This document shows, in pieces, positions 43,734-56,401 of a stretch of DNA of 64,000 nt. The stretch's first letter is position 1, and every line of letters begins with the position of its first letter. This stretch comes from Hydnum rufescens UP504 (Eukaryota; Basidiomycota; Agaricomycetes; Cantharellales; Hydnaceae): the NCBI GenBank assembly GCA_014904985.1, contig MU128933.1, positions 1 to 64,000 on the forward strand, written 5' to 3'. The notes beneath the pieces are model-generated. The model was not told where the DNA came from, did no database searches, and saw only the letters and a program-made list of their open reading frames with translations. The position numbers were made by a program, and so were the translations under genes.

Positions 43734-44869
43734 TCAGTCCTTCTTGAGCTCCCTCCTAATGACGAATACGCGGTCGGTAGCCGATGCCGAACCAGTCACT
43801 TCTTCAATCCCTGCAATTGAGCTCAGTTCTGTTAAACTTCGGCCAGACGCGACGATAACATATATCTCGAGGCCATCCCCGACCTATTGTTGCGTTCCAT
43901 CCTTGTTAGATTTGCAGATAACGGGCACCTCTGAAAAGGGACCGACCTCAATGTGTCGCTCCGTTGCACTGGTGAAACTGTCGGTCACCAGTGACAAAAC
44001 ATCGAGAATAGGAAGATGTTTCGGGTGGGAGGTCCCTGACACGGCTACCTGATTCTTGAAGTAAATCTAGGCGCAAAATGTCAGGCGACGTGAGTCCGGC
44101 AATCGGGTAGGAAGATGGAGATCATATGTCATTATCTGGAAAATAATCCTGACCTGGTTGTCCAAGAAAGGTTGTATCAAGGATGACGCTGCTCCGGCGG
44201 CGCGGCAAGCCTCTCGTTCGTACGAACCAACCGGATCGAAAGAATATACCGCTCCCGAACCTGTAATAGAGGGAAATGAAACTTCGGTAAGCGGTTCCGA
44301 GTGCACCCCAGTAAAGTCCAAAGGTATGCTCGCCATCTTCCTCGATTCCCCCAAGGATATTGTACACATAGTACGGGAAGAAACGTTTGGCATATAACAT
44401 TGTTTGGATGAGCCGTGCGATCGCACGGAGGGGCATATCCTTTGCGTGAGCGTGCCGATACCACTGAGAAGACGTAGAGCGCCTATGGATATGTGCGTAA
44501 AGAGAGGAGAAGAGTAATGAACGTACCTCGAGACGTTGCTTGACTGTCTTCACAAATATATTGCCATCTGCCGCGAACCCATTTACGGCCAAGGTGGCTT
44601 TATCAGTCCTGGGGATCCGAAGGTTGACGGTCAGACGCGCTTCATTAGATCGGACGAAAACTTGGTGTGTGCCCGGGTATCCATACTGGAGTCGCCTTTG
44701 AAACGTACAGTCTAAACACTTTGGGCGCATATCTCGTCTGTATACTGTAGCCCTCGCTCTGGCGAGTGTCCCCAGCGACGACCGCAAAGTCCAACCCAGC
44801 AATGGCGAGAATTGTACCACCATTCTCCGCGTAAGGATTGAACGCTACAGGGGCTGTCTGAGGTGACAT
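43734..44869 (-). CDS. PRE7: 20S proteasome subunit beta-6
   Basis: Non-catalytic beta subunit of the 20S core, 249 residues. Exons: 44869-44709, 44608-44527, 44463-44334, 44260-44154, 44066-43947 and 43883-43734. Family marks: [71 protein letters not shown] ([19 protein letters not shown]), [29 protein letters not shown] and [19 protein letters not shown]. The third intron appears to use a GC donor: the conserved [11 protein letters not shown] is obtained only by splicing at G/GCGAGC. A GT site further on would insert eight extra residues. No upstream propeptide is visible, as expected for this subunit. Confidence 0.95.
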
Positions 44870-47800
44870 CTAGGCGTGGGTCTGATCAGACTCACCGACG
44901 GAAGTGGGTTGAGAGATGGGAGACATGATGGTATCAGGAAAGAAGAGTTCAGGAGACGCGCGTACGAGCAACTGAGTCGCTATTTCCCGAAGTTTCTCCG
45001 GCTTGAGCCTCGAGCCTGCGAGCAGGGTACGAATCCTGCGCTTTGTCAGCTTGATTGAAGGTGGGATGCATCGAATTGTCTATTCCCATTCTCATCCCCC
45101 TCCTCGTAACGATTTCATCGTGCAGCCAAGAAAATAGTTGTCCCCTCAGTTCGGACATTCTTCGGACGGTTTGACATACAGCACCCCCAGAACACGAGGT
45201 CCCATTGAGGAGGAATAGGAAATAGGTGCGTTCAGATCCGTGCCGACCTGTTTCTTGAATATTTTTCACCCCGCTATACATCATTGCTTCAGCTTGCCAA
45301 TCCCGTTCCGGCTCGGATTAATCTGACGACACAGCTAGTGACTGATGTGGCTTTCATGTGGCTCTGATGCTGTGTGCGCTGGGCTTGTAATTTTCCTTGG
45401 ACTAACTATCAGCAATTTCGTGCGCAATTCCCACCGCTTCAACGCTCGCCTCCAGGCGTCTTCTAAACCAGAGAAGTCGAGCTAGCGAAAACCACGCGAC
45501 CAGTGATTTAAGCGAACGACGAGTATTTAATTTACGAGTTTATGCAAACCAAGGCGAACTGGGGTGGCTCCATGGATAACAATAATATTCCGCCATTTCC
45601 CCGCCCGCCTCGCTTTGTTTAATACCGTCCACAGAGGGAGAGTCTGAACTGCTGCGGCAGATTTCAGTCACGATTGGGGGCCAACATGTGGTTGCTGGGT
45701 CCTGCAACATATAATCGCCATCCCCTCCTGGTAGGTCACCTGCTGGAGCAGACTTCCCAACGTCCACGTGAGTCCCGCATGAGGAGCCATCGTCCCCAAA
45801 AGCATCATGCTTCCGTATGCGAGGATAATGGACGTTTTCCTGGCCTGGTGAGAATTTTGCAGTATTCGGGAACTTTTCCAGTGATCAATACTACAATAGG
45901 TCTGGCGGAACGAGTTCCGTCAGGATCAGTACTGCCTCCAGGGGCCTAGCCGTGAGTGGTCGGATGTCTCGGATGTGAGAAAGTTCGGGGAAACTTACAC
46001 TTTTACACACGGGAGGCGCTCCGGGATGGCACCGAAAATCTACATTCCACGCTCATTGCAGAGGCAACATGCTGATATTTCCTTTTCCCCAAGGTTCCCA
46101 TCAAAGGCCCGCACCCTGCACTCTGTGTTCTCTACAGGCGGCTGGACTGCCGCAGATGAAATCACTCGGACTTAATTACGATACTAGGGAACTTCAGGCA
46201 ACAAGACCTGGAATGAAAGTCGGAATTAAAGTCACTGGGATCAGGGTTCACAACTTCAAATTCCAGCTGCGGTTCCAGCTCTTCATTCGAATCCATGTCG
46301 ATCTGTGACTCCAACCCACAGAACTTCATCTCCGTGTAAAAATTGCCCCTTTCTTATGCATGAATTGGAAACAAAGTGGCCGGTTTTCTCTACTTGGATC
46401 TAACAGATTCGAAAGCAGACCCCAGTTTCAATTCCGGCTCAATTCCGGCTTAATTCTAGGTGAGCACCCTACCACGACAGGCTTACTGCTATGGTGCTGC
46501 TCCAGGACCAAAATGGAAGCTCCAGGCATCCAAGAACAGTAGTGTCTTTCATGAGGAGATCTTGCCCAAGGTTCGTATATGCGCCAACCTCGTTCGATTT
46601 CGCATGGATACGCGCGCCCACGACAGGGTACTAATAGCCATTCTTAGACCACTGAAATCTCTTTTTGCATGAAGTGCCATTGCAGGGCTATCAGTGTACA
46701 CGTCAGACGACCAAGGGATCTTCTTTCGGATGAGGAAGGATCCACCGGTCCATGGAGTTCTGTACTCAATATGGTCGTCATTTTTTGGTATATTTCTCCG
46801 TCCGGAGACAGGAGTAATTGACAACCGCCGTGGGCCCGCACTAACATACGCAGCCCCCACTGGACGTATTACTGTAATGGAGCTGTCACCTGGATATGTT
46901 TCTAACAACTCTTCGGGACGTTCTACCGCCGGATGTTCTTGCCTACGCCGATTATTGGGGACTAGATTCTGGCCTCCACTAGACTTTAGTGCGACTCCCG
47001 AAAACTGGCCCAAATTCCACTGGAGTCGAACATGAGATAATGCGTCATATGGGATTCTGCAAGGGTTCGCAAGATTGATGAAGGGTAGGTGATGTCCACC
47101 CAGTCCATGCAATCGTACCTGCTACTCACGACCCATAGCTCCGGCGGCTTTTGATGTTCTGTTTTATGGAAATAATCGCAACTGGTGCGGCCACGCTATC
47201 GTGGGCGTAAACTTCGGCTGATCCAATCTGTCTGTCTGGCGCGCTCTTCATGACCTGCTGCCCCTATCCAGGCTCTCACTGTCTCTCCGATCGTCGGCGG
47301 TCCGCCGGCAGCTTTTGAGCGCCAGCGCTAGCGAAACATTCACTCACAGCATCACAAAGTAACCAGAACCCACTTCCATGTTGGACCAAGAATTTCCCCT
47401 GAATTACCCAGCTCCTGGATATTTTTCTGGATCAAGTCCCTCTTTCGGTCGCTCAGGGATCAAGGGGGTAATGAGTGGTTTCCTGCGGACCAACTTCGGA
47501 TTCGGGTATATGAGTTTTGCCTTCATGGGAGTGCGTGGTTCGCTCTTCTTACCCCTAGACATTAATGATATGTGGACTCTGGTTCATGGTGCTTCAAGAG
47601 TCACGTTGAGGATTTAAATATCAGCGTGGGGCCCGAATTCGGCAGTGGGGCTCGACCCTTTCTTTGCTGGTCTATTTCGTCAACATTTCCCAATCTTTGG
47701 AGGTTATGTATATGCCATTAGAAGGATCTGGGCTTAACTTTGCATCATACTTCCATATTTTTCAGCTAAGGGGGAGCAAAATGCACCCTTCTCACTGTCA

Positions 47801-47897
47801 TAATTAATGAGGGAGAGCGGTGTCCTTGATATTGCTCGGTGTACGATTGAACGGACTAAGTACAAATCGAGAGTATAGCATGCGCATCCCGCTTCGT
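44870..47897. other. Gene-poor interval
   Basis: About 3 kb without a convincing gene. The longest frame, on the minus strand at 47112-46549 (187 codons, with VPNNRRRQEHPAVERPEELL), has no recognised domain and overlaps open frames on the other strand. Near 45571-45830 plus-strand sequence such as MDNNNIPPFPRPPRF and GESELLRQISVTIGGQHVV looks protein-like but is broken by stops and a phase change, so it may be a gene remnant. A direct repeat of AATTCCGGCT lies at about 46430-46450. Confidence 0.35.
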
Positions 47898-48401
47898 CTA
47901 ATGGTGGAAGTTCTTGTGGTGTTCTAGATCGTTTCCAGTCAGACCGGGTGCAACGAACGTCCAGTACGAGAAGCTTACTCAAGTGCACTACATAGTGATA
48001 GGAAACATGTCGTCAAAATTCGCGGGTGATGGGACGATGATATAATTTCTCTTACTTTGGTAGTCGATCGTATACCCAATGAAAAAGATGGTACCGATGG
48101 TCACAAGAATTGGAGCACTGGATGCGTTCTTCCCGTTGAAGTATCTCGCCTTGATGCCAGAGACGGAAGAGACGGCCGGGCCTTTAGGTAATTTCGAGTA
48201 GAAATCTACTACGGTAGCCATACTCGCACCGGAACCTCCGGCCTATTTGACAGAGGGAGGATAATCAATGTGATGACCAGAACGCGAGATTGCAAAGTAA
48301 AAGCAGACAATAAAAGATCGGTAGCTCACCACGGTGCTTGGGGTAGCGATCTTTGGGGGCACAAGGTTCCCCAGCGTGCGTCTCACGAGTGTAGCACGCA
48401 T
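47898..48401 (-). CDS. ATP17: Mitochondrial ATP synthase subunit f
   Basis: Membrane subunit of F1Fo ATP synthase, 97 residues from four exons: 48401-48330, 48242-48056, 47987-47979 (9 nt) and 47923-47898. Exon 1 gives an Arg-rich presequence (MRATLVRRTLGNLVPPKIAT). Exon 2 gives VVDFYSKLPKGPA, IKARYFNGKNASSAP and a membrane helix ending GYTIDYQ. The 9-nt exon supplies the Met-His-Leu that must follow YTIDYQ, and the last exon gives KHHKNFHH and the stop. This reproduces the family C-terminus exactly, including the His-rich end. A gene finder that ignores the 9-nt exon would truncate the protein or run into intron sequence. Confidence 0.92.
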
Positions 48402-51400
48402 TCCGTGAATATCTAAAGTTGACAACTGGTTTACCGGAACTTGCCGCGTGCCAAAATCCACTGGATGGAGCATCGAGATTTCCGCCGTTATCTTCGCGAA
48501 ATCGTCGAAAAATATCTGGGGAGCAAGTTGACCGATAGGATCTACCTCGCGAAATATGTGTTAGATTTGGCCCGGGGATCTCTCTTTCCGTGATGTTTGT
48601 CGACTCCGCATCTGTCATTCTTAGGGGACCAGGGATCGTAACATCCTTCGTCTGCTGTACGCCCCAGTCTCAATGCTTGATTAACAGAAAATCCGTGCCC
48701 TCTTGCCTCTTTTACCGGGTCACACACTTCCCGCTTGACCTGGGCGTATCTTACCCGTTTTGGTCTCTGTTTTGTACGCATTGGACCACTCAATTCTCCA
48801 GAATATCCAATATTCGAAAGAAGAGGTTTCACACGATCTATTGATGCCTTTGTACATCTGTACAGGCCAAGACACCGAGGCCCTTCATACCCTGCACTCA
48901 CCCAACTTCCAACCTCCAACCTATCCCGGTATGAGTTGTCGAACGATGAGTTTCCTCTCTAAATCATTTGGGTGGACTGAAAAAAAAAAACATCACAACA
49001 AAGCTTGTCGTTTGCCATGGTCTTGAAGATTCTCGTCCGGACACAACTTTTCCTGTGCTCTTGCGTCATTGTACATGTGCTGGCTCACTCTTACCCTTCC
49101 CTTACATCCACGGAACAACGGAGATGTCCAAACCGTGGTCCTGGTTTGCATAGATTTGATAGGGCAGGGCAGGCTGACTAACAAATTGAATCTGCTGGCT
49201 TCAAGCGCCCCACGACTTAATCAATCACGTTCCTCGCAGCTATTTTACCATGATGTCTGGGCTGCTTCTTCCGATGAAACCACGATCATCTCCGTGCGGG
49301 GAGGTGCCCCGGATCCTGGGTGCTTGACCCAAGAACACCCCAGAATCTCCCTCATAAGCGATGTAATCTCAGTCGTTGGACTCAATTTCGGTCGTTGCAA
49401 AGCTCTAGGGGTACTCATCCCACGGTTTCTTGCCCCCTTTTCCACCATTCATAAGAATGGCTCGTCGAGCCTGCGGATTCTTCTCCTTCGAGTCCCATCG
49501 CCACACGACAAAGCGATTCGCTCGTTTCGCGCACCTGGGGATTCGGCAATTGGCACATTGTCTGTACGAACTGGGGTTATCAATTTCTACTCTGAGGACC
49601 CTCAGCTATCGCTCTATATACCCGTGACAGGGCGCTCATTTTCCATAAAAACACATGTCCCCCCCGATTCATTCGTTCCAGAAGGGAGGTTCACAGCAAA
49701 GCCGAGACAACATGGAAATTGCACTAATACTATATAGGACGCGCGTCTCCCCTCTGCCGTGCCGTTGATATCGAAGGGAGACCAATCACTGGCAAATCCA
49801 CTGGCAAATCCACCCGTAAGGCTCCGGACAATTTCACCCTCACTAGCCACTCACCTTTCATCAGCCCCTATCAATCAAACACAATGTGGGCGTGTCGTAC
49901 CTTCCCCCTTCCTTCCTTCCACCACCAGTGTGCCGTCGACAGACGCTAATTAGACTTCGCCTCAGTCAGGGAACTCTGCCCTGTGCCTTGACATTAGGTG
50001 CAACGGCCTCTCGATACCGTGCCTTTCTCACCTTACTGTAACATGTGAGTACCATGCGATGAAATCCAACTCATTGATCTTTTCCCTAGATTCAGTCCGG
50101 TGTCGGCACGATAATTATATACAAGGCGGCGGCGAGACCACCCTGAGCCACAAAACGAGACAACCAAGACGATATGGAACCTGATATCGTGATAGGGTCT
50201 GCAGACTACTGATGCTTTGGTGCATTCACCCAAAGTTACATGTAATATCCACCTTGCGGCTTTTCCCCCACACCTACGGGGGATGGGATCTCCATGGTTG
50301 CAGGGATCTCAAGCATGTTAATTGTGACCAAGGGTCGAGCCACAAAAGTACCTCGCGAAGGGACCCGTACTTCCGGCCCTGTCCTGATTTCCTTGTTCTT
50401 GTGCGACATCCCCTAGCTCAATGAGATGGGTGAACTTGAAGTCCAGTGATGTAGATTATGTAGAGATGGTACCCAATCATCCATGTATGTGCAATGAGCG
50501 ACAAACAGGGGACTGCAGCGCGAATGACGCTCAGGCATTTGAATAAGGCAAAATACGGTCTCGGAGGTGGCGCCCACAGAAAGAGTAGACCGGCTGTTCT
50601 GTTTAGATTGCCGGAGGCCACAACCGAGAATTTCAGTCATGACATGATCCAGTCCCGAACAAAAAACTGCGGCACTATATAACGAGATGCAAATCTGAGA
50701 AGCAGGCTTCATATGCGTGAAGGTCATCCAGATTGGTTGGTAATGGTACAGTGAAAGCAAAGCATTTGTCATGAATATTTATGTCCGACCTTATCGCCCA
50801 TACCCATACCTGTCCTCTCCACCGGACACCTGATCAATTCTCGCTAACGAATTTGCGGTGGAGCTGTATAAGTATAATCCCGACGATTGACAGGACTGGC
50901 GAATAGGAGTCTTGCAAATACCGGTAGAGAATAAGGTAATGATATATCGGGATGATTAGAACGAAACGTGGGGTGCAGAAAATAGTATCAGCTTCATGAA
51001 CTGTGAATTATTCGATCCGCACGGGGCCGACATCGGGCGTGCGACCTGGCGGTTTGGAGCGAAAGACGAATATTTTGCTTGATGTGGCCATCTGCGCAGC
51101 GGCATTATACTGGCGCCGGTCGGCCTACTTCGAATTTCTTAATGATGTCACTCACTGGCCTACATGGAATTCCAGGCTAACAAACTGATCCAGGCGGCCA
51201 AATGCAGCGGGGAAAACGTAACGTGAAATTGGGAACCAACCACTGAGGCAACTTGTCATTGATTACTGTACTGGCGTCATTATGGGGCTCCATTCGCCCC
51301 TGTTTGCCAAGCGGCTTCTCGGTCCGCCAACCGTGCGGCGCAATCCATCTCGGGAAAGGCACGGTACTGTGGCGATGGGTATGAGTACGAAGTGCTGAGG

Positions 51401-52229
51401 CTAGCTCAACGTCAATAACCGTATCTGGTTCTCAGAGCCAACTTCTTCATGAGCCTGAGGAGGGGACCGGAAGCCGCGCCGGTAGAACCGTTGAGGATGC
51501 CACGGAAAGACGTCGAATCAGGGCGAAAGACTATCTAGTCTTCATGGGAAATGTCTCAGGCTGAACAGGAACAGATCGTGGGGTATGAGACGAGGAGATG
51601 CCACCCACAATTTCGCCAATTGCTCGTCCGAACGGAAATGGGGAGAAAGTAATACCGTCGATGGACTACAGGGGTAAAAGCTTGAATTGGATGACGGGCT
51701 TGCATCAGCCAAGGTCTCATGACAAATTCTCAGTTGGTGGACAGGTGATGCGCAGAATACCGATAAGGCTGGTACTCGGCGGATCCTCAATAGTAGACAG
51801 CAAATTTGAGCCTAATTTGAGAATGCGGACGCAGCGCTTGTGCAATTCACGGTGTATGTAATGTAAATCGCTCCGAGGCATTTGACGGACGGATCGCACT
51901 TTCCGGGATCCCACTTGACAGCGCGAAGACGTTAGATACCGATGGTCATCAGCTGAGCCAATAACCCCTGAACTTGGGAAGCGCGGGAACACCTAGTTCG
52001 TTGCAGATGGCCAGACGTGAACAAATGCACCTTGGATGGTTGTGGAAGTCCACCTGCGGCGACCCCTTAGATGCGTGCGATAGCAGAAATAGAAAGGGGC
52101 TTCGGCGGAGCCCAGCAGCGGCGACACTCTCAAGAAGGAAGGTGTACCCATGTATATGAATGAGCATTGAACACAACTCCCGGCAAGCTCCATTTCGAAT
52201 CAACCAAGAAAGTGCTACTGGGAATAGCT
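48402..52229. other. Gene-poor interval
   Basis: Nearly 4 kb without a supported gene. A 222-codon plus-strand frame at 49069-49737 has no recognisable domain and no better support than chance. A hydrophobic minus-strand frame at about 50621-50418 (ALFKCLSVIRAAVPCLSLIA) could be an exon of a membrane protein but no partner exons were found. No RNA gene or repeat array was recognised. Confidence 0.4.
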
Positions 52230-53456
52230 ATGGGGGAGTCCCGAACAGACCTGCTAGCCTGGCTCAATGATCTCCTGCAAATATCGTATGTAAAGATCGA
52301 GCAATGTGGCACTGGGGGTGCATATTGCCAGATTCTCGATTCGATCTATGGTCTGTCTCCACCTCGTCTTTTTTTTGACGCGCCTCGTCCCGAGTGTCGC
52401 AGAGCTTTGCGCAGCAACTGACGCGTCATTGGGTCCTTAATGTGGTCTATGAATAGGGGACGTACCCATGTCTCGCGTAAAGATGAACGCGAAGCACGAG
52501 TATGAATTCCTTGCCAACTTCAAGATCCTTCAGAATGTGTTCAAGGCAAAGAAGATCGAAAAGGTGGGCCGATTATTATCCGACCCATGTGCTCTGACTG
52601 GGATGCCATAAACAGCCGATACCGGTGGATAAGCTTGTAAAGTGCAAAATGCAGTACGTTCATCCTTGATGTCAGTACGATGTACGATCGATCGTTTCCC
52701 GTGTTTGGATCAGGGACAATCTCGAGTTTCTCCAGTGGATAAAGCGTTTTTGGGACCAAAACTATGGTGAACAGGGGTACGACGCGGTTGCAAGACGGAA
52801 AGGAGTCTCGATGGAGACGCCCGCAACAATTGCACCTGTGAGATCTTCAAGTTCGGGATTAGCACCCACTAGGGTTGGAGGGCGCACTCCCTCAGGAGGT
52901 AAGTGGACTCTATGTTTGAATGAACGTAGAGTCCCCTAACGTTTTATGTCGGAATACTCAAGTACGGGCAGGGTCGTCAGCGGGCGTGTCACATGAATTC
53001 GTGACGAATCTGCAGTTGCAGCTGCGGGAGTCTGTGGCCCAGATGGAGGGATTAGAAAAAGAAAGAGATTTCTATTTTGCAAAAGTTAGTTGTTGTGTTC
53101 TAGCGATCCCGGGTTGTGGACACTTACATAGTGTGCTGTGTGTAACAGCTTCGAGATATCGAAATCCTTGTGCAGAATCAAGTAGAAGTATTGGAAGCTG
53201 AAGGTAAAGACGATGCGACTCTAAGAGAAATACAAAAGATCTTGTATAGTGTAAGTTCCGGTCATTTATATGAACTTGGCTCGATCTGATCAGTGCACGA
53301 CATGTGTGTCGGGTATGGACCGACAGACTGAGGTAAGTCCCTTGGTCCATTCCTTGATTGTTGGGAGTGACAATGCCCTAATCCCGTCCCCAGGATGGAT
53401 TCGAGGTTCCCGCGGAAGGAGGAGTTCCGGCCACGGAGGAGGAGGAGACGTTCTAG
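52230..53456 (+). CDS. BIM1: EB1/Bim1 microtubule plus-end-tracking protein
   Basis: Cytoskeletal plus-end protein, 247 residues in eight exons: 52230-52350, 52457-52563, 52616-52653, 52714-52898, 52963-53084, 53149-53250, 53327-53332 (6 nt) and 53394-53456. The calponin-homology domain (MGESRTDLLAWLNDLLQISY, AKHEYEFLANFKILQNVFKA, DNLEFLQWIKRFWDQNY) covers residues 1-105. A Ser/Pro/Thr linker follows, then the EB-homology coiled coil (QMEGLEKERDFYFAKLRDIE, ILVQNQ). The 6-nt exon encodes Thr-Glu, giving ILYSTEDGFEVP. The protein ends EEEETF, an acidic tail with a terminal aromatic residue like the EEY/F motif that binds CAP-Gly domains. The ATG at 52230 matches the family start; an in-frame ATG 63 bp upstream is less likely. 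Confidence 0.96.
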
Positions 53457-53958
53457 ATTTCTGTGATTCCGAACTCCCTCCCTCGCCTACTGTAGATTCC
53501 CTCAACGGCTCGTCTCATGTTTTCCGTGCCTGATAATAATTTCTCTGTTTTCTGTCAAGTCTTTTCCCCTTCTCTTTCATCTTGCATCGGTTGTCTAGCG
53601 AATAAACCGGCATCCAGAGACATCCATCCATTGTTTCTTTAATTTTTTTTCTCGCGGGTGTGTAAGACGGCTGTGTGAAACCGATCCAGGTGTGGAAAAA
53701 AAAAAGGCTGGGCTTGCACGTGCACAAAGGCCTTGGATTTTTTTTGAGGCGGCTTGTGTTCGACCTTGGTCCTCGTCTTCTTCCTAACCACAGCAGGGAT
53801 CCTCTTTCTCTTTCTCCCTCTCTGCGTTCTCTGCGGCGGCCTCAGCCTCCGTTTCCAGTTAGTACACCGCTTGCCCGCGCGTTCTTGCCCGCTTACCATA
53901 CATCGCACACAGGCTCAGTCTCCCAGATCTGTTCCACTCGGACGACTACCTCCCTTGT
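53457..53958. promoter_or_regulatory. Intergenic region and cyclin 5' leader
   Basis: Pyrimidine-rich, with long T and CT runs (for example CTTTCTCCCTCTCTGCG near 53810), typical of promoters of strongly expressed fungal genes. No separate gene is seen. Confidence 0.4.
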
Positions 53959-56401
53959 TTGCAGTCCTTAACTGGAGCTCGCATCCTCTCTCTCAGCTTG
54001 ACCCGTGGAAGAGCCCCTCAACCTCCTAGATATCCAAATCACGACCTCGCCACGACACTTGCGCCCCAAGATCGCCCACACATCGATCAAAAGGCGTTCC
54101 CAGATTCGTCTGTCCCCCCGACTCGCAAGAGTCAGATATCACAACGAAAGTTGCTTGAAGTCGCCCCAATGCCTGTACCAGTATTGATGGTCCCCGCAGC
54201 CGCCAACCTTGGCCCAAGCGCCAAGAAAAGCCAGCACATTCCGCAGCAGCACCAGTCCCAGAACCGCCGCAGTGCTGGGCACCTCAAGGGCCCTCGTTCT
54301 AACCCTCTCCTCTCGCCCCACACTGATCTTACCACGATCGGTCTCGCGGCTCTTATAGCCGCCCGGCGGGGTGCTGACGAGAACACGCCCTTTGACGATC
54401 ATCCCTATGGCGGCCCGGACATCATTGACACTGGCAGGAATATCCCTCTGGTGCAGGGCCGTGGTCTTCAATTTCGCGGTGCCACTCAGCAGCAGCAGCA
54501 ACAGCGCCGCCGTAATCTTTCCCCCTGGCCACCCTCACCCCATGGCTTGCCTCCCACACCCACTTTTGACATCGATGACGTGTATGATCAAGAACACGAG
54601 ATGCAATTCAGGAAAGACTACGTGCCCGGACCTTTGGCTGACCGTTACCGCGAGAATCTTGCTCCATGGCCTCCTGTTCCCAGCAACCTGCCTCCACTCC
54701 CCCTCGGTAGGTATCGCCTCCCCGCCGCCGTCGGCAAACCCGCCTTTGGTGGTCCTGCCCCGTCAGCTGATGAGGTCCCTATGCCTGACGTCGTCCCAGA
54801 CGTAGTCAAACTGCGGACTCGTGACGTATTACCCGAGGCGAGGACCCCAGTCCTGGATGAAGCGTCTCTTAAACTCATTCCATCGCCCTCCGAACTCCTC
54901 AAAGTCGCCAATGAGCAAGCCCGAGCCAACGCTGCCATTGGTCTCTCAGATTGGATTAGTGACGCCATCTGGGAAATCTGCTCTGTCCTCACTGCCAACG
55001 AGTAAGCATCATGTGTAGTCATTGTTCTCATTTCTCTATATTAATCTTCTCTTCAGTATTGTTCCCTCGCCCTCTGCCAGCACCCTTCGTCGTTCGCCCT
55101 CGTTTTCGGGAGCCATTGTCCCTCCTCCCTTTAGGCGCTTTGTTCAGCAGACCATCTATCAGGTCTCTGCCTCTTCTGCCTCCCTCATGCTCAGTCTCTG
55201 GTTCATACAACGCCTTCCCGTTGGCAAAACAAACGGGGAGGTCCAGACTGAGATGGAGCGTTCGTTCAGGGATGATCTTCTGGCGAGTAAGAATGAAATT
55301 CCCTGGAGGTTGCTCGTTTTAGGTCTCACCCTGAGTAACAAATGGCTCGAGGACAATACATTTACCACAAAGACTTGGTGTGTTGCTATTCGGTTCCGAG
55401 TTTTTTTCTTTCTGGTCATTCATGTCAGTCTTTTTTTAAATTGTAGGCACGAGGTTACAGGACTCAGCATTGCTTCCATGAGGTCTATCGAGAGCAAGGC
55501 TCTCGCTCTTTTCTCGTGGATCCTCGGTCCCCACCCTGATCAATGGCTTTCCTGGCTTCGTCAGCTCCGCCGACGCGAGTTGACCACCGTGAATGCCATC
55601 GGCAGTGAGCGCGATGGTCGGATGACCAATCCTCCTACCAAGAAGCCCTTCCAGGTCATTGATGAACTCATTGCCGAAGTTTGTGCCGCGGAGAATCATG
55701 CCGAGCCTGTTTTTGCGATTACCTCTCCCGATTCCGCTATTCTAGATGACTTTGACTCTTTAAATGATACCCTTGTTTCCTCTCCACTGCCTTCACCGCA
55801 TGGCCTCGAGGTTCACCTCCACAGTCGCGCCGCATCGTTCCCAGAAGTCGGCAGTGCCGCTAAGATTGTTGAAGGCCTCGACTTAGAGCCTCGTCCGAAC
55901 TCGGCCCCTCACGATGTCCATTACCCTCGCAGACTCAAGACTCCTGCCCTTTGGGATCCAGCGTCAACGGTACTCGATTCTCCTCAGCCCCCTAGCAAGC
56001 CTCGACCCATGTACGAAGCGATTCAGAGACCTTTTGTGGCTCCTCCCGTCCCACCTGCTCCACAGCTGCAACAGTATGACGACGCGTACGCTGCAGTACA
56101 CGGACACGAGTACGTGTACGGTCCTGCGGGTCAAGTCGGTATTGGTAGCGGGGCACAGCAGGCACTTGTCATCCCTCGTTATTTCGACCATACTTATGGC
56201 ATTGGAAATGGGGACGGTGAACCGTCCTCATTCTCTGTTCGCCTAACCTACGAGAATGAATCGAGATTCCATTCTGACGACACTTCATATCCTCGTCATG
56301 AGCCTGAGAGGTCCTGGTATGACACCAGACTCCCTCGCAGCATTGCCGAGAGCCATATTCCGTCCTCATGGACCGCTTTCTCGGGCATGTTCAGGATCTA
56401 G
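53959..56401 (+). CDS. Pho80/PCL-type cyclin
   Basis: Regulatory partner for a Pho85-like kinase, inferred from the cyclin box. Three exons: start to 55001, 55057-55377 and 55447-56401. From the ATG at 53959 this gives 772 residues, but a later start at 54169 (MPVPVLMVPAAANL) is also reasonable. The N-terminal third is Pro/Gln-rich with a polyglutamine run from CAG repeats (54487-54506). The cyclin fold is in the middle: RRFVQQTIYQVSASSASLML, IPWRLLVLGLTLSNKWLEDN, TFTTKTWHEVTGLSIASMRS, ILGPHPDQWLSWLRQL. The C-terminal third is disordered, Pro/Tyr-rich. NKWLEDNTFTTKTW is characteristic of the PCL/Clg1 group. The target process (phosphate, glycogen, polarity) cannot be told from sequence. Confidence 0.85.

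Noticed and set aside
45000..45060. tRNA T-arm-like string GCAGGGTACGAATCCTGC
   Set aside because: The loop lacks the invariant TTC and no matching acceptor, D or anticodon arms were found.
46549..47112. 187-codon minus-strand frame
   Set aside because: Competing open frames exist on the other strand, and no domain or neighbouring exon supports it.
49069..49737. 222-codon plus-strand frame in a gene-poor interval
   Set aside because: Long but without recognisable domain, signal, splice partner or biased composition; not better than chance.
54139..54501. Minus-strand frame inside the cyclin gene
   Set aside because: Shadow of the real plus-strand coding sequence in low-complexity Pro/Gln DNA.
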